A DNA stretch of 64,000 bases from Actibacterium ureilyticum. Its GTDB lineage: Bacteria > Pseudomonadota > Alphaproteobacteria > Rhodobacterales > Rhodobacteraceae. The position numbers and the translations under genes were made by a program. The DNA lies in assembly GCF_002285435.1 (NCBI RefSeq), contig NZ_NSBT01000026.1, positions 310,001 through 374,000 on the forward strand, given 5' to 3'. Position 1 is the stretch's first letter, and each line of letters starts with the position of its first letter. A model generated the notes under the pieces. The model worked only from the letters and a program-made list of their open reading frames with translations, was not told the origin of the DNA and searched no databases. This document shows, in pieces, positions 1 to 9,243 of this stretch.

Positions 1-372
1 CTGAGCGGTCTGGCCGACCAGCGCCCGCTGGACATCGACCCGGATGTCGAAGGCTTCGACGATCTGGAGGCCGCGCTTTCCACCATCACCGACGACGCGC
101 CCTGTATCCTGCTGGCGCATGAGCCTGACCTGTTTCCGCATATCCCGGCGCAGGTCTTCCTGACGCTGTCGGGCCACACCCATGGGGGCCAGATCCGGTT
201 GGGCAACCGCTCGCCCATCATCATGGCCGCCGAGAACGAGGTGTTTTCCTATGGCCGGTACGAGGCCGATGGCCGCACGCTGATCGTGTCGGGCGGGATC
301 GGCTGTTCGGAATTGCCGGTGCGGGTGAACATGCCGCCCGAAATCACGGTGATCCAGGTCACGGGCGCTTGA
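1..372 (+). CDS. Metallophosphoesterase, C-terminal part (cut by window start)
   Basis: The frame is open from base 1 to the TGA at 370-372 and gives the last 123 residues of a calcineurin-like metallophosphoesterase. The LAHEPD block (residues 38-43 of the fragment) and SGHTHGGQ block (57-64) are the C-terminal metal-binding His motifs of the YkuE/YaeI-type subfamily, which hydrolyses phosphoesters with a dinuclear metal centre. A GIGCSELPVR stretch near residue 100 matches the usual end of that subfamily. The N-terminal metal ligands (DxH, GDxxD) and the start lie outside the window, so substrate and membrane anchoring cannot be judged. Confidence 0.85.
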   Translation: MSGLADQRPLDIDPDVEGFDDLEAALSTITDDAPCILLAHEPDLFPHIPAQVFLTLSGHTHGGQIRLGNRSPIIMAAENEVFSYGRYEADGRTLIVSGGIGCSELPVRVNMPPEITVIQVTGA

Positions 373-423
373 CCCCGCCCGGGCGGCGTGAAAACGCTGT
401 GGCGTGACGGGGAAGGGCGGAAC

Positions 424-1362
424 ATGACCGAGGCGCGCAAGGGCGTTCTGGCGATGGCTGCGGCCAGTGTGATCTGGGGGCTGTCGTCGATCTATTACAA
501 GCTGCTGGCGCATGTGCCCCCGCTTGAGGTGCTGTGCCACCGCACGCTGTGGTCGCTGCTGCTGTTTGCGCTGGTGCTCATGGTGCAGGGGCGGCTTGGG
601 CAGGTGGCGGCGCTGTTGCGCGACCGGCGCGAGGCGCTGCGGGTCGCGCTGGCGGCGACGATGATCTCGGTCAATTGGGGGATGTTCATCTATTCGGTTC
701 AGGTGGGCCACGCGGTCGAGGCCAGCCTGGGCTATTACATCTTTCCGCTGGTGGCGGTGCTGATGGGCTTTGTCGTGCTGGGCGAGGGGCTGAGCCGCCG
801 CAAATGGCTGGCGGTCGGGCTGGCCACGCTGGCGGTCTGTGTCCTGACGGCGGGGCTGGGGGTGCCGCCCTGGATATCGCTGGCGCTGGCGGTGACCTTC
901 GGCTTCTATGGCCTGATCAAACAGGGGCTTGGCGCGGGACCCGTGGTGTCGGTCACGACCGAGGTCGCGCTGCTGGCGCCACTGGCGCTGGTGTGGCTCT
1001 GGGGGGTGCACACACAGGGCTGGACCGGGCTGGTGGGGCGCAATCTGGGTGCCTTTGGCAGCAATTGGCACGACACCCTGATGCTGGCGGGATCGGGGCT
1101 GTTGACGGGCGGGCCGCTGATCTTGTTCTCCTATGCCTCGAAACGGGTCAGCATGGCGTCGATCGGGTTGGTGCAATACATCAACCCGACGCTGCAATTC
1201 CTTGTGGCATCACTGATTTTCGTCGAGCCGGTGACGCGCTGGCACATGGTCGCGCTGCCGCTGATCTGGGGCGCGCTGGCGATCTATTCCTGGGACAGCC
1301 TGCGTCAGGAAAGACGGTCGCGCAAAGCCGCGATCAGCGTGGGCACATCGTCCACGGTCTGA
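424..1362 (+). CDS. rarD: RarD-type DMT/EamA superfamily transporter
   Basis: A 312-residue polytopic inner-membrane protein with about ten hydrophobic segments arranged as two EamA repeats. The N-terminal WGLSSIYYKLL followed by PLEVLCHRTLWS is the RarD signature. RarD proteins are predicted drug/metabolite permeases whose substrate is unsettled. An in-frame ATG 36 bases earlier exists, but the ATG at 424 has the purine-rich GGGAAGGGCGGAA just upstream and places the first membrane helix normally, so it was chosen. The 3' end overlaps the convergent LOG-family gene by 58 bases. It follows the phosphoesterase by about 50 bases and may be cotranscribed with it. Confidence 0.9.
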   Translation: MTEARKGVLAMAAASVIWGLSSIYYKLLAHVPPLEVLCHRTLWSLLLFALVLMVQGRLGQVAALLRDRREALRVALAATMISVNWGMFIYSVQVGHAVEASLGYYIFPLVAVLMGFVVLGEGLSRRKWLAVGLATLAVCVLTAGLGVPPWISLALAVTFGFYGLIKQGLGAGPVVSVTTEVALLAPLALVWLWGVHTQGWTGLVGRNLGAFGSNWHDTLMLAGSGLLTGGPLILFSYASKRVSMASIGLVQYINPTLQFLVASLIFVEPVTRWHMVALPLIWGALAIYSWDSLRQERRSRKAAISVGTSSTV

Positions 1363-1862
1363 ATGAAACCGGCCAAGCTGGCATCGGCGAATTTCTGGTC
1401 GATCACATGGGCGATCAGCGCGTTCAGCGGGTCCCAGTACCCGGCGGTGTTCAACAGGATGATCGGTTTTTCGTGCAGCACCAGCTGCCGCCAGGTCAGG
1501 ACCTCGAAAAACTCGTCCAGCGACCCCGCACCGCCCGGCAGCATCACGATGGCGTCGGAATTCATGTACATGACCTTTTTGCGCTCGTGCATGTTTTCGG
1601 TCACGATAAAGGTCGACAGGTCGCGCTTGCCGACCTCGCGTTCGAACAGGTGGATCGGGATCACGCCGAAGGTCTCGCCGCCCGCCTCCTGTGCGGCGCG
1701 CGCGGTGCGGCCCATCAGCCCCACATCGCCCGCGCCATAGACCAGCCGCCAGCCTTCGGCGGCCAGCGCCGTGCCCAGATCCGCGGCCGCCGTGGCATAG
1801 GCCGGATCGCCGCCATCGCGCGATCCGCAAAAGACACAGACGGATATGGGTTTGGTCGGCAT
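1305..1862 (-). CDS. LOG family protein (cytokinin riboside 5'-monophosphate phosphoribohydrolase-like)
   Basis: A 185-residue Rossmann-like protein starting [15 protein letters not shown], the typical N-terminus of the LOG/YvdD family. The nucleotide-binding block [12 protein letters not shown] and the catalytic [12 protein letters not shown] (family pattern PGGxGTxxE, with Ser in place of Thr) are both present. LOG enzymes release the base from nucleoside 5'-monophosphates; in bacteria the physiological substrate is usually AMP-like or unknown. A much longer open frame upstream is a GC-rich artefact; the ATG at 1862 gives the family length. The gene ends inside the last 58 bases of the convergent rarD gene. 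Cytosolic. Confidence 0.9.
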   Translation of the reverse strand: MPTKPISVCVFCGSRDGGDPAYATAAADLGTALAAEGWRLVYGAGDVGLMGRTARAAQEAGGETFGVIPIHLFEREVGKRDLSTFIVTENMHERKKVMYMNSDAIVMLPGGAGSLDEFFEVLTWRQLVLHEKPIILLNTAGYWDPLNALIAHVIDQKFADASLAGFIQTVDDVPTLIAALRDRLS

Positions 1863-1957
1863 CTTGTCCCCCGGATCATCGTTCTGGACCCGTGATAGCG
1901 GGGTTGATATGGTCCGGCAAGCGCGGTGGGGGCAAAGACTGCGTCGGGGACATTGGG

Positions 1958-3283
1958 ATGACTGAACCGGTTGAAAAAGGCCACAGCACGGCCATGCTGG
2001 CCATGATTGTTGCGGGGCTTCTGGCGGCAGGGGGCGTGGCGTGGCTGCTGCGTCCCACACAGGCGCCTGCGCCGCTGGCCGCCGTGCCGCCACAGGGCGC
2101 CGATGCGCCCGAAACCGCCGCCGTCGCGCCCGAACCCGTCCCCGAACCCGTGCAGGATACGCCAACCGCCGCGGCCGACGCGCCCGCGCCATCCACAGCC
2201 GCGCCGGAACAGGCACAAGCCGACGCGCCGCCGCCGCCCGAAACACCGGTGCCCGCCCCCGAAGCCCCGGTTCTGGCCGATCCCGTCACGCCCAGCTTTG
2301 ACGTGGTGCGCGTGGCGCCCGATGGCGCGGCGCTGGTCGCCGGACAGGCCGCCCCGGGGGCCGAGGTCACCGTGCGCCTGGGCGCGACCGAAGCGGCCCG
2401 CGCCGTGGCCGATGCGCGCGGACAGTTCGTGGCGCAGTTCGATGTCGCGCCGGGCGAAGCGCCGCAGGCGATGTCGCTGTCGGCCAAGGACGCGCAGGGC
2501 ACACAGGCGGCCTCGACCCAGACGGTGATCATCTCGCCCGTGGCGGCGCCCGAACCGGCACCCGCCGCCGATGTCGCCACCGCCGAGGCGCCCGGTGAAC
2601 CCCCCGCCGATCCGGCGGCTGACCCCGCCGCGCCGGTTGCGGCCACAGACCCCGCGCCCGAGCCCCCGGCGCCCGCACAGGCCCCGGCGGTCGTGCTGGC
2701 CGATCAGGGCGGTGTGCGCGTGTTGCAGGGTGGCGCCGCGCCCGATCAGCTGGTGATCGAAGCGATTTCCTATAGCGCCAGCGGCGCGGTCGTCCTGGCG
2801 GGACGGGCGCTGCCGCAGGCCTTTGTCCGGCTTTATCTGGACAATGCCGAGCTGGGCACGCTGCAAAGCGGGACGGACGGGCGCTGGTCGGGCACGTTCG
2901 ACGGGATCGCGCCGGGGCTTTACACCCTGCGCGCCGACGAGCTGGACACCGCCGGCAAGGTGATCGCGCGGACCGAAACCCCGTTCAAGCGCGAGGCGCC
3001 CGAGGCGCTGGCACAGGTGCTGGCGCCCGCGCCCACACCCGCCCCGGCCGCACCCGCCGAGACGCCGGCGGACACCGCCGCCACCCCGGATCCTGCGGCC
3101 CCCGCCACCCCGGCGGTGCAGGTCGTGACCGTCCAGCCGGGCTTTACCCTGTGGGGCATCGCCCAGGAAACCTATGGCGACGGGCTGCTTTACGTGCAGG
3201 TGTTCGAGGCCAACAAGGGCCTGATCCGCGATCCCGACCTGATCTATCCCGGCCAGGTCTTCGACGTGCCGCAGCTGCAATAG
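1958..3283 (+). CDS. LysM domain protein with N-terminal membrane anchor and two Ig-like modules
   Basis: A 441-residue envelope protein. Residues about 10-30 ([20 protein letters not shown]) form an uncleaved signal anchor. A long Pro/Ala/Glu-rich linker follows, then two beta-rich Ig-like modules (near residues 110-190 and 260-345) separated by more Pro/Ala linker, and a C-terminal LysM domain over the last 50 residues ([19 protein letters not shown]...YPGQVFDVP). LysM binds peptidoglycan glycan chains, so the protein probably spans from the inner membrane to the wall. Start chosen at ATG 1958 because the upstream part of the open frame overlaps the divergent LOG gene antisense and lacks any signal. 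The exact role is unknown; this architecture is common in Rhodobacterales. Confidence 0.85.
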   Translation: MTEPVEKGHSTAMLAMIVAGLLAAGGVAWLLRPTQAPAPLAAVPPQGADAPETAAVAPEPVPEPVQDTPTAAADAPAPSTAAPEQAQADAPPPPETPVPAPEAPVLADPVTPSFDVVRVAPDGAALVAGQAAPGAEVTVRLGATEAARAVADARGQFVAQFDVAPGEAPQAMSLSAKDAQGTQAASTQTVIISPVAAPEPAPAADVATAEAPGEPPADPAADPAAPVAATDPAPEPPAPAQAPAVVLADQGGVRVLQGGAAPDQLVIEAISYSASGAVVLAGRALPQAFVRLYLDNAELGTLQSGTDGRWSGTFDGIAPGLYTLRADELDTAGKVIARTETPFKREAPEALAQVLAPAPTPAPAAPAETPADTAATPDPAAPATPAVQVVTVQPGFTLWGIAQETYGDGLLYVQVFEANKGLIRDPDLIYPGQVFDVPQLQ

Positions 3284-3343
3284 CGCACTGGTCATTCCCC
3301 GCACCGCGACCTAGGTTCTTTCTGAAATCCAGAAAGGACCCGC

Positions 3344-5182
3344 ATGCCCCCAAGACCCACGACCTTCGACCCGGATCAGAAGATGCGCGCCAGCGGCTGG
3401 CGCACGATCCGCCGCGTGGTGCCCTATCTGTGGCCCGACGGGCAGGGATGGGTCAAACGCCGTGTGGTGATCGCGCTTGGCTTTCTGGTGGTGGCGCGGC
3501 TGATCTCGGTCGCGACACCGTTCCTGTACAAGGGCGCGGTTGACAGCCTGACGGGCGAAACCGGCAATGACGCGGCCTGGATGCTGGCCATCGGGGCGAT
3601 CGGGCTGACCGTGGCCTATGGCATGGCGCGGATGATGACCGTGGGCTTCCAGCAGCTGCGCGATGCGGTCTTTGCCAAGGTTGGCCAGCGGGCACTGCGG
3701 CGGCTGGCGCTGGAGACCTTTACCCATATTCACCGCCTGTCGATGCGCTATCACATCACGCGCAAGACCGGCGGCCTCAGCCGGATCATCGAACGCGGCG
3801 TCAAAGGGGTCGAGTTCCTGTTGCGGTTCCTGCTGTTTTCCATCGGCCCGCTGGTGCTGGAGCTTTTGATGATCGCCGTGGTGCTGTTCGTCGTGTTCGA
3901 CGTCTGGTACCTGGCCATCGTTATGGCGACCATCGCGACCTATGTCTGGTTCACGTTCAAGGTCACCGAATGGCGGGTGCGCATCCGCAAGCAGATGAAC
4001 GACCAGGACACCGATGCCAATCAAAAGGCTATCGACAGCCTGCTGAATTTCGAAACCGTCAAGTATTTCGGCGCGGAATCGCGCGAGGCGGCGCGCTATG
4101 ACAGCGCGATGGCGGGCTATGAACAGGCCGCGCTGAAGACCTCCTACTCGCTGGCGGCGCTGAATTTCGGGCAGTCGCTGCTGATTTCCAGCGGGCTGAT
4201 CGGGGTGATGGTGCTGGCCGCGCTGGGGGTGCAATCGGGGCAGCTGACGGTGGGCGATTTCGTCATGGTCAACGCCTATATGATCCAGATCACCATGCCG
4301 CTGAACTTCTTGGGCACGGTCTATCGCGAGATCCGGCAAAGCCTTGTGGATATGGGCGAGATGTTCGATCTGCTGGAGCAACCGGCCGAGGTCGCCGACA
4401 AGCCCGGCGCGCCCGATCTGCGCTGTGACAAGGGCCAGGTCGAGCTGCGCGATGTCGTCTTCGGGTACGAGGCCGCGCGCCCGATCCTGAAAGGCGTCAG
4501 CCTGAAGGTGCCATCGGGCGGGTCGATCGCCATCGTGGGGCCGTCGGGCTCGGGCAAATCCACCATCGGGCGGCTGCTCTTCCGTTTCTATGACGTGAAT
4601 GGCGGGGCGCTGCTGATCGACGGGCAGGATGTGCGCGACGTGACCCAGGACAGCCTGCACGCCCAGATCGGCGTGGTGCCGCAGGACACGGTGCTGTTCA
4701 ACGACACGATCCTCTACAACATCGCCTATGGCCGCCCCGAGGCGACACGCGCCGAGATCGAGGCCGCCGCCCGTGCCGCCAAGATCCACGATTTCGTCAC
4801 CGCGCTGCCCGACGGGTATCAGACCATGGTGGGCGAACGCGGCCTGAAGCTGTCAGGGGGCGAGAAACAGCGCGTGGGCATCGCGCGCACGCTGCTGAAG
4901 AACCCGCCGATCCTGTTGCTGGACGAGGCGACCAGTGCGCTCGACAGCGAGACCGAGGCGAGTATCCAGAGCGAGCTCAAGGCGATGGGGCAGGGGCGCA
5001 CGGTTCTGACCATCGCGCACCGGCTGTCGACCATTGTCGATGCCGACGAGATCGTGGTGCTGGAGGATGGCGTGATCGTGGAACGCGGCCGGCACGAGGC
5101 GCTGCTGGAGCGCAACGGCCGCTATGCCGCCATGTGGCAGCGCCAGAAGGCGGGCGAGGACGCGGACCAGGCCGCTGCCTGA
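3344..5182 (+). CDS. ATM1-type ABC exporter (fused permease-ATPase half transporter)
   Basis: A 612-residue half-transporter: six membrane helices in about residues 35-330, then an ATPase domain. Walker A GPSGSGKST lies near residue 398, the signature LSGGEKQR near 502 and Walker B ILLLDEAT near 523. The membrane domain contains ETVKYFGAE, the stretch typical of the ATM1/HMT1 (heavy metal tolerance/Fe-S assembly) family, whose bacterial members export glutathione conjugates such as metal-thiolates. It should work as a homodimer in the inner membrane. AGAAAGGA 7 bases before ATG 3344 fixes the start. No partner gene is adjacent. Confidence 0.9.
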   Translation: MPPRPTTFDPDQKMRASGWRTIRRVVPYLWPDGQGWVKRRVVIALGFLVVARLISVATPFLYKGAVDSLTGETGNDAAWMLAIGAIGLTVAYGMARMMTVGFQQLRDAVFAKVGQRALRRLALETFTHIHRLSMRYHITRKTGGLSRIIERGVKGVEFLLRFLLFSIGPLVLELLMIAVVLFVVFDVWYLAIVMATIATYVWFTFKVTEWRVRIRKQMNDQDTDANQKAIDSLLNFETVKYFGAESREAARYDSAMAGYEQAALKTSYSLAALNFGQSLLISSGLIGVMVLAALGVQSGQLTVGDFVMVNAYMIQITMPLNFLGTVYREIRQSLVDMGEMFDLLEQPAEVADKPGAPDLRCDKGQVELRDVVFGYEAARPILKGVSLKVPSGGSIAIVGPSGSGKSTIGRLLFRFYDVNGGALLIDGQDVRDVTQDSLHAQIGVVPQDTVLFNDTILYNIAYGRPEATRAEIEAAARAAKIHDFVTALPDGYQTMVGERGLKLSGGEKQRVGIARTLLKNPPILLLDEATSALDSETEASIQSELKAMGQGRTVLTIAHRLSTIVDADEIVVLEDGVIVERGRHEALLERNGRYAAMWQRQKAGEDADQAAA

Positions 5183-5210
5183 TCCGCGCGTCGGTCGTGC
5201 GGGTCGGGGA

Positions 5211-5390
5211 TCAATCCGCGGCCAGCTCGGCCTTGATCTGTTCGATCTTCGCGTTGCCGGTGCCCATGACCTTGGCCGACAGGGTCCAGGTCGGTTTGGC
5301 GGTGTTGTCTTCGCCGGCGTTCGGGGTATCGGCCAGTACAGGGCCGCTTAGCCCCAGAAGGAAAGCGAAGACCATGATGAAGCGGGTCAT
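5211..5390 (-). CDS. Small secreted protein (59 aa)
   Basis: A 59-residue reading frame starting MTRFIMVFAFLLGLSGPVLA, a textbook signal peptide with likely cleavage after VLA, leaving a mature peptide of about 39 residues (DTPNAGEDNTAKP... ending IKAELAAD) without cysteines. AAAGGAG lies 7 bases before the ATG, which strongly supports translation. It lies between the ABC exporter (convergent) and the RND operon, whose 3' end is 174 bases upstream on the same strand. I do not recognise a family. A periplasmic or outer-membrane location is likely. Confidence 0.7.
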   Translation of the reverse strand: MTRFIMVFAFLLGLSGPVLADTPNAGEDNTAKPTWTLSAKVMGTGNAKIEQIKAELAAD

Positions 5391-5520
5391 CTGCAGTCTC
5401 CTTTAGCTTTGCTGGGTATCGGGCGGACGCGGCTGCATCCGTCACAGGACACAGATGGGGCGCGAAGCGCTGCCCATCAATGCACAGACCGCTCAGATAA
5501 ACGTGAACTTGGCGCGAGAT

Positions 5521-5537
5521 TGCACAGCGATTGTGCA
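5521..5537. promoter_or_regulatory. Perfect inverted repeat TGCACA-N5-TGTGCA
   Basis: In the roughly 170-base gap between the end of the RND permease gene and the small secreted protein gene (both on the minus strand), bases 5521-5526 and 5532-5537 are perfect 6-base inverted arms separated by GCGAT. A further TGCACAGACC half-site lies near 5480. The dyad is upstream of the small secreted gene, so a transcription-factor operator is plausible. A short attenuator hairpin is an alternative. No regulator gene is adjacent. Confidence 0.4.
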
Positions 5538-5563
5538 GACCGTGTTTCAGGCCCCGCGCCGGG

Positions 5564-8500
5564 TCATTCCGCCGCCCGCAGGGGCGGGTGGCTGCCATCG
5601 GGGCTTTGGCTGTCGGCGTCGGGCGCCGCATCCGTGCCGGTCCAGATGATATCCGTGGCGTTGACCTTGCGTGCGGCCTGGGCCAGCGCGATGTCCCGCG
5701 CCTGGGCGCTGTCGCGGCCCAGTGACAGGGCCCGCACGGCCGAGACCCCGCGATAGGCGCCGGTCCAGAACCAGATCCGCAGCGCCAACATCGCGGGCGT
5801 GAAGATCAGCGTCAGAACCGTGGCCACGCCCAGCCCGAACACCACCGCCGTGGCCAGCTGTTTCCACCACAGCGCGGTCGGGCTGTCGATGGAATAGCCG
5901 CCGCCGATGAAATCCAGCGACAGGCCCATCATCATCGGCGCCAGCCCCGCCATCGTCGTGACCGTGGTCAGCAGGACGGGCCGGATGCGCGCCTGTGCGG
6001 TGCGTTCGATCGCCTGCAGGCGCGGCATGTACTGGCTGTATTCCTGATAGGTGTCGATCAGCACGATATTGTTGTTCACCACGATCCCCGCCAGCGCGAC
6101 GATGCCCGTGCCGGTCATGATGATCGAAAACGGCTGCCCCATGGCCAGCATCCCGATCAGCACACCGGTGGTCGACAGCACCACCGCCAAGAGCACCAGA
6201 ACCGCGTTGTAGAAGCTGTTGAACTGCGCCAGCAGGATGATGAACATCAGCCCCAGCGCGCCCACAAAAGCCTTGGACAGAAACGCCTGGGATTCCGCCT
6301 CGTCCTCCTGGTCGCCGGTCCATTCCCAGCTCAGGCCCGCGGGCAGGGGATCGGTTTCCAGCCATTCGGTCAGGGCGGCGATGCGTTCGTTGGGGTTCAC
6401 GGGCGTCACGGTCAGCGCGCCATCGGCCACCTGCTGGCGCAGCGCCGGGGCATCGGCGCCGGGCGCGAACAGCAGCGTGCCATCGGCATCGGTGCCGGTG
6501 GACAGCGCAACCGTTTCGCCCGCGTCATCGACCAGCTTGGACATGCCGTCCTGCACGCCCGCCTTGATGTCGAAATAACGCTCCTGATCCACGCGGGTGA
6601 TGCGGCCCAGTTTCTTGACCGGCGTGCGGGTGATGAAATTCGACAGCGGCACAAGCCCGTCGGTGGTGCGCACCTTCAGGCTGTCCAGCGTGGACAGGAC
6701 GCGGTCATCCTCGGGCAGGCGAACGCGGATCTCGATCTCTTCGTCAGAGGAGGGCACGCGCATGTTGTCCAGAAACAGCCCGCGCGTCACCAGCTGGACC
6801 ATGCCGCCCACGGTCGCCACATCGGCGCCATAGCGGCCGGCCTGTTCCACATCCACGTCGATCTGCCAGTCGATGCCGGGCAGGGGCAGGGTGTCTTCGA
6901 TATCGCGCAGGGCGGGGGTTGTGTCGAATTGCGCACGCGCCAGGGTGGTGGCTTCGATCAGGTCGTCCCAATTGTCGCCCCGGATGCGCAGATGCACCGG
7001 CTTGGCCGAGGCCGGGCCGCGCGATTGCGACAGGATCTCGGTCCGGATGCCGGGCAGGGTGGCCAGTTGCGCCTCCAGCTCGTCCAGCACGATATCGCCA
7101 TCCAGTTCGGGGATATCCTTGCGGTCGTCCCAGCGCACCAGTTCCAGCTGGATCTGGCCGATGGTGTCCAGCGGCGGCTGCGCGCCGCCGGTGTTCTGTT
7201 CCAGCCCGCCCTCGCCGGCAAAGGCAAAGGCGCTGTCGACGCCGGGATGGGCCAGGACGATTTCCTCGGCCTGCTCCACCAGCGCGTCCTTTTCGTCCAG
7301 CGACAGGTTGCCCCGCGCCCGGACATAGACGATGGCCAGCTCGGGCTCGGAATCCACGAAGAACTCGACGCCCTTGTTGTTCTGGCCATAGGCGATGAAG
7401 GTCGCGACGACAAAGCCGATCACCGCCACCACGGCCACGATGGGCATGATCGGATTGCCGGTGATGAAACCGATGAACCGCCCGAAAAGCGACCGGCGGT
7501 GGCCCGCGCGGATGCGTTTGCGCGGCCGTTCGATCCGCGCCGCCGTCAGGGTGATCGAGCTGCCCGCCGCACCGACCATGAACAGCAGCACGCCAAAGGC
7601 CACACCGGCCGCGCCCGCGCCGTCACCCAGCAGGTAGCCGGGGTTCAGCATCTGCATCGCGCCCAGAAACGCGATATACATCGTGACCGGCACCATCGCC
7701 GCGCGCCAGATCCATTTCAGCCCCATCAGATGCGCCGCCGCCCGATCCAGGATCCGCGACCAGCGGCCCGCGACCCCACCCATCACCGGCAGATAGATCA
7801 GCGCTACCACCAGCGAGGCCGACAGCACGAAGATCAGCGTGACCGGCAGCATGCCCATGAATTCGCCCGGCACACCGGGCCAGAACAGCATCGGCAGGAA
7901 CGCGCACAGCGTCGTCGCGGTCGAGCTGACGATGGGCCAGAACATCCGCTTTGCGGCATCGGTAAAGGCATGCATGGGGCCCACGCCCTCGGATATCCGG
8001 CGGTCGGCATATTCCACCACCACGATGGCGCCATCCACCAGCATCCCCACCGCCAGGATCAGACCGAACATCACGATATTGGAGATCGAGATTCCCATCA
8101 CCCCCAGCAGCACGAAGCACAGCAGGAACGAGGTCGGGATCGCGAACCCCACCAGAAAGGCCGAGCGCGTGCCAAGAAAGGCCAGCACCACGATCATCAC
8201 CAGCGCGATCGCGGTCAGGACGGACCCCTCAAGCTGGCGCACCATCGAATTCACCGTGACCGACTGGTCCATCGACGTGCCGACGGTCACGGCCTCCTGC
8301 AGGTCGGTCGACCACGCGGCGCGCTCTTCCTCGACCACTTCGCGGATCAGGCGCGAGGTGTCGATGATGTTATAGCCCTTGCGCTTGACCACCTGCAGGG
8401 CGACGGTGTTTTCGCCGTTGAAGCGGGCAGTGCCGGTGCGGTCCTCGAATGTCAGGCGGATCTCGGCCAGATCGCCCAGCGTGACCACACGGTCGCCATT

Positions 8501-9238
8501 GGTCTTGACCGGCAGGTCATAGACATCCTGCGGGCTGTCGAAGCTGGACGGGATCTTGACCGAAAACGCGCCCTGTGCGGTTTCGACCTCGCCCGCGGCG
8601 ATCAGCTGGTTGTTGTTCTGCACGACCGAGATCAGCTCGCCCGCGGTGACGTTATAGGCCTCCAGCCGCAGCGGGTCGATCACCACCTCGAGCATCTCGT
8701 CGCGATGCCCGGCCAGCCCGGCCTCCAGCACCGGTTCCAGCCCCTCCAGCCGGTCCTGCAGGTCCTTGGCCACGCGCAGCAGCGTGCGTTCCGGCACCTG
8801 ACCCGACAGGTTCACGATGATGATCGGGAACTCGGAAAAGTTGATCTCGTTGATCGAATATTTCTCGGCGCCCTCGGGGAAATCGGCCTCGGCCGTGTTC
8901 ATCGCGTCGCGCACATCGGCCAGGATCTTGGTCTTGTCCCAGCCGAATTCGAATTCCAGCGCCAGACCGGCATAGCCTTCGGCGGCGGTGGCGCTCATTT
9001 CCTTCAGCCCGTCCAGATCCGAAAGCTCGGTCTCCATCGGCTTGATCAGCAGCTTTTCGGAATCCTCGGCGGAAATGCCGGGGAAGGGGACCGAGATGAA
9101 CAGCGCCGGGATTTCGATATCCGGCTCGCCTTCCTTGGGCAGCGTGCCATAGGCCAGCGCCCCGGCCAGGATCGACAGCGCAATGAAGGCGATGATCATT
9201 CTGGCCCGGCTGGCGGCCCAATCGATAATGCCGGTCAT
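5564..9238 (-). CDS. RND superfamily efflux transporter permease (AcrB-like)
   Basis: A large inner-membrane pump (about 1,224 residues) with the AcrB plan: an N-terminal helix, two periplasmic porter domains and two membrane bundles. It is about 150-200 residues longer than AcrB. The excess includes an insert near residues 495-590 with two extra hydrophobic segments between helices 6 and 7, and a C-terminal tail. Helix 4 reads GMLVDGAIVVVEYADRR, with one of the usual two Asp, and helix 10 reads ALAGIVVNNNIVLIDT, with Asn where AcrB has its relay Lys. It starts directly after the membrane fusion gene; ATG 9238 is preferred to TTG 9241. No outer-membrane TolC gene is adjacent. Substrate unknown. 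Confidence 0.9.
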   Translation of the reverse strand: MTGIIDWAASRARMIIAFIALSILAGALAYGTLPKEGEPDIEIPALFISVPFPGISAEDSEKLLIKPMETELSDLDGLKEMSATAAEGYAGLALEFEFGWDKTKILADVRDAMNTAEADFPEGAEKYSINEINFSEFPIIIVNLSGQVPERTLLRVAKDLQDRLEGLEPVLEAGLAGHRDEMLEVVIDPLRLEAYNVTAGELISVVQNNNQLIAAGEVETAQGAFSVKIPSSFDSPQDVYDLPVKTNGDRVVTLGDLAEIRLTFEDRTGTARFNGENTVALQVVKRKGYNIIDTSRLIREVVEEERAAWSTDLQEAVTVGTSMDQSVTVNSMVRQLEGSVLTAIALVMIVVLAFLGTRSAFLVGFAIPTSFLLCFVLLGVMGISISNIVMFGLILAVGMLVDGAIVVVEYADRRISEGVGPMHAFTDAAKRMFWPIVSSTATTLCAFLPMLFWPGVPGEFMGMLPVTLIFVLSASLVVALIYLPVMGGVAGRWSRILDRAAAHLMGLKWIWRAAMVPVTMYIAFLGAMQMLNPGYLLGDGAGAAGVAFGVLLFMVGAAGSSITLTAARIERPRKRIRAGHRRSLFGRFIGFITGNPIMPIVAVVAVIGFVVATFIAYGQNNKGVEFFVDSEPELAIVYVRARGNLSLDEKDALVEQAEEIVLAHPGVDSAFAFAGEGGLEQNTGGAQPPLDTIGQIQLELVRWDDRKDIPELDGDIVLDELEAQLATLPGIRTEILSQSRGPASAKPVHLRIRGDNWDDLIEATTLARAQFDTTPALRDIEDTLPLPGIDWQIDVDVEQAGRYGADVATVGGMVQLVTRGLFLDNMRVPSSDEEIEIRVRLPEDDRVLSTLDSLKVRTTDGLVPLSNFITRTPVKKLGRITRVDQERYFDIKAGVQDGMSKLVDDAGETVALSTGTDADGTLLFAPGADAPALRQQVADGALTVTPVNPNERIAALTEWLETDPLPAGLSWEWTGDQEDEAESQAFLSKAFVGALGLMFIILLAQFNSFYNAVLVLLAVVLSTTGVLIGMLAMGQPFSIIMTGTGIVALAGIVVNNNIVLIDTYQEYSQYMPRLQAIERTAQARIRPVLLTTVTTMAGLAPMMMGLSLDFIGGGYSIDSPTALWWKQLATAVVFGLGVATVLTLIFTPAMLALRIWFWTGAYRGVSAVRALSLGRDSAQARDIALAQAARKVNATDIIWTGTDAAPDADSQSPDGSHPPLRAAE

Positions 9239-9243
9239 CAAGT

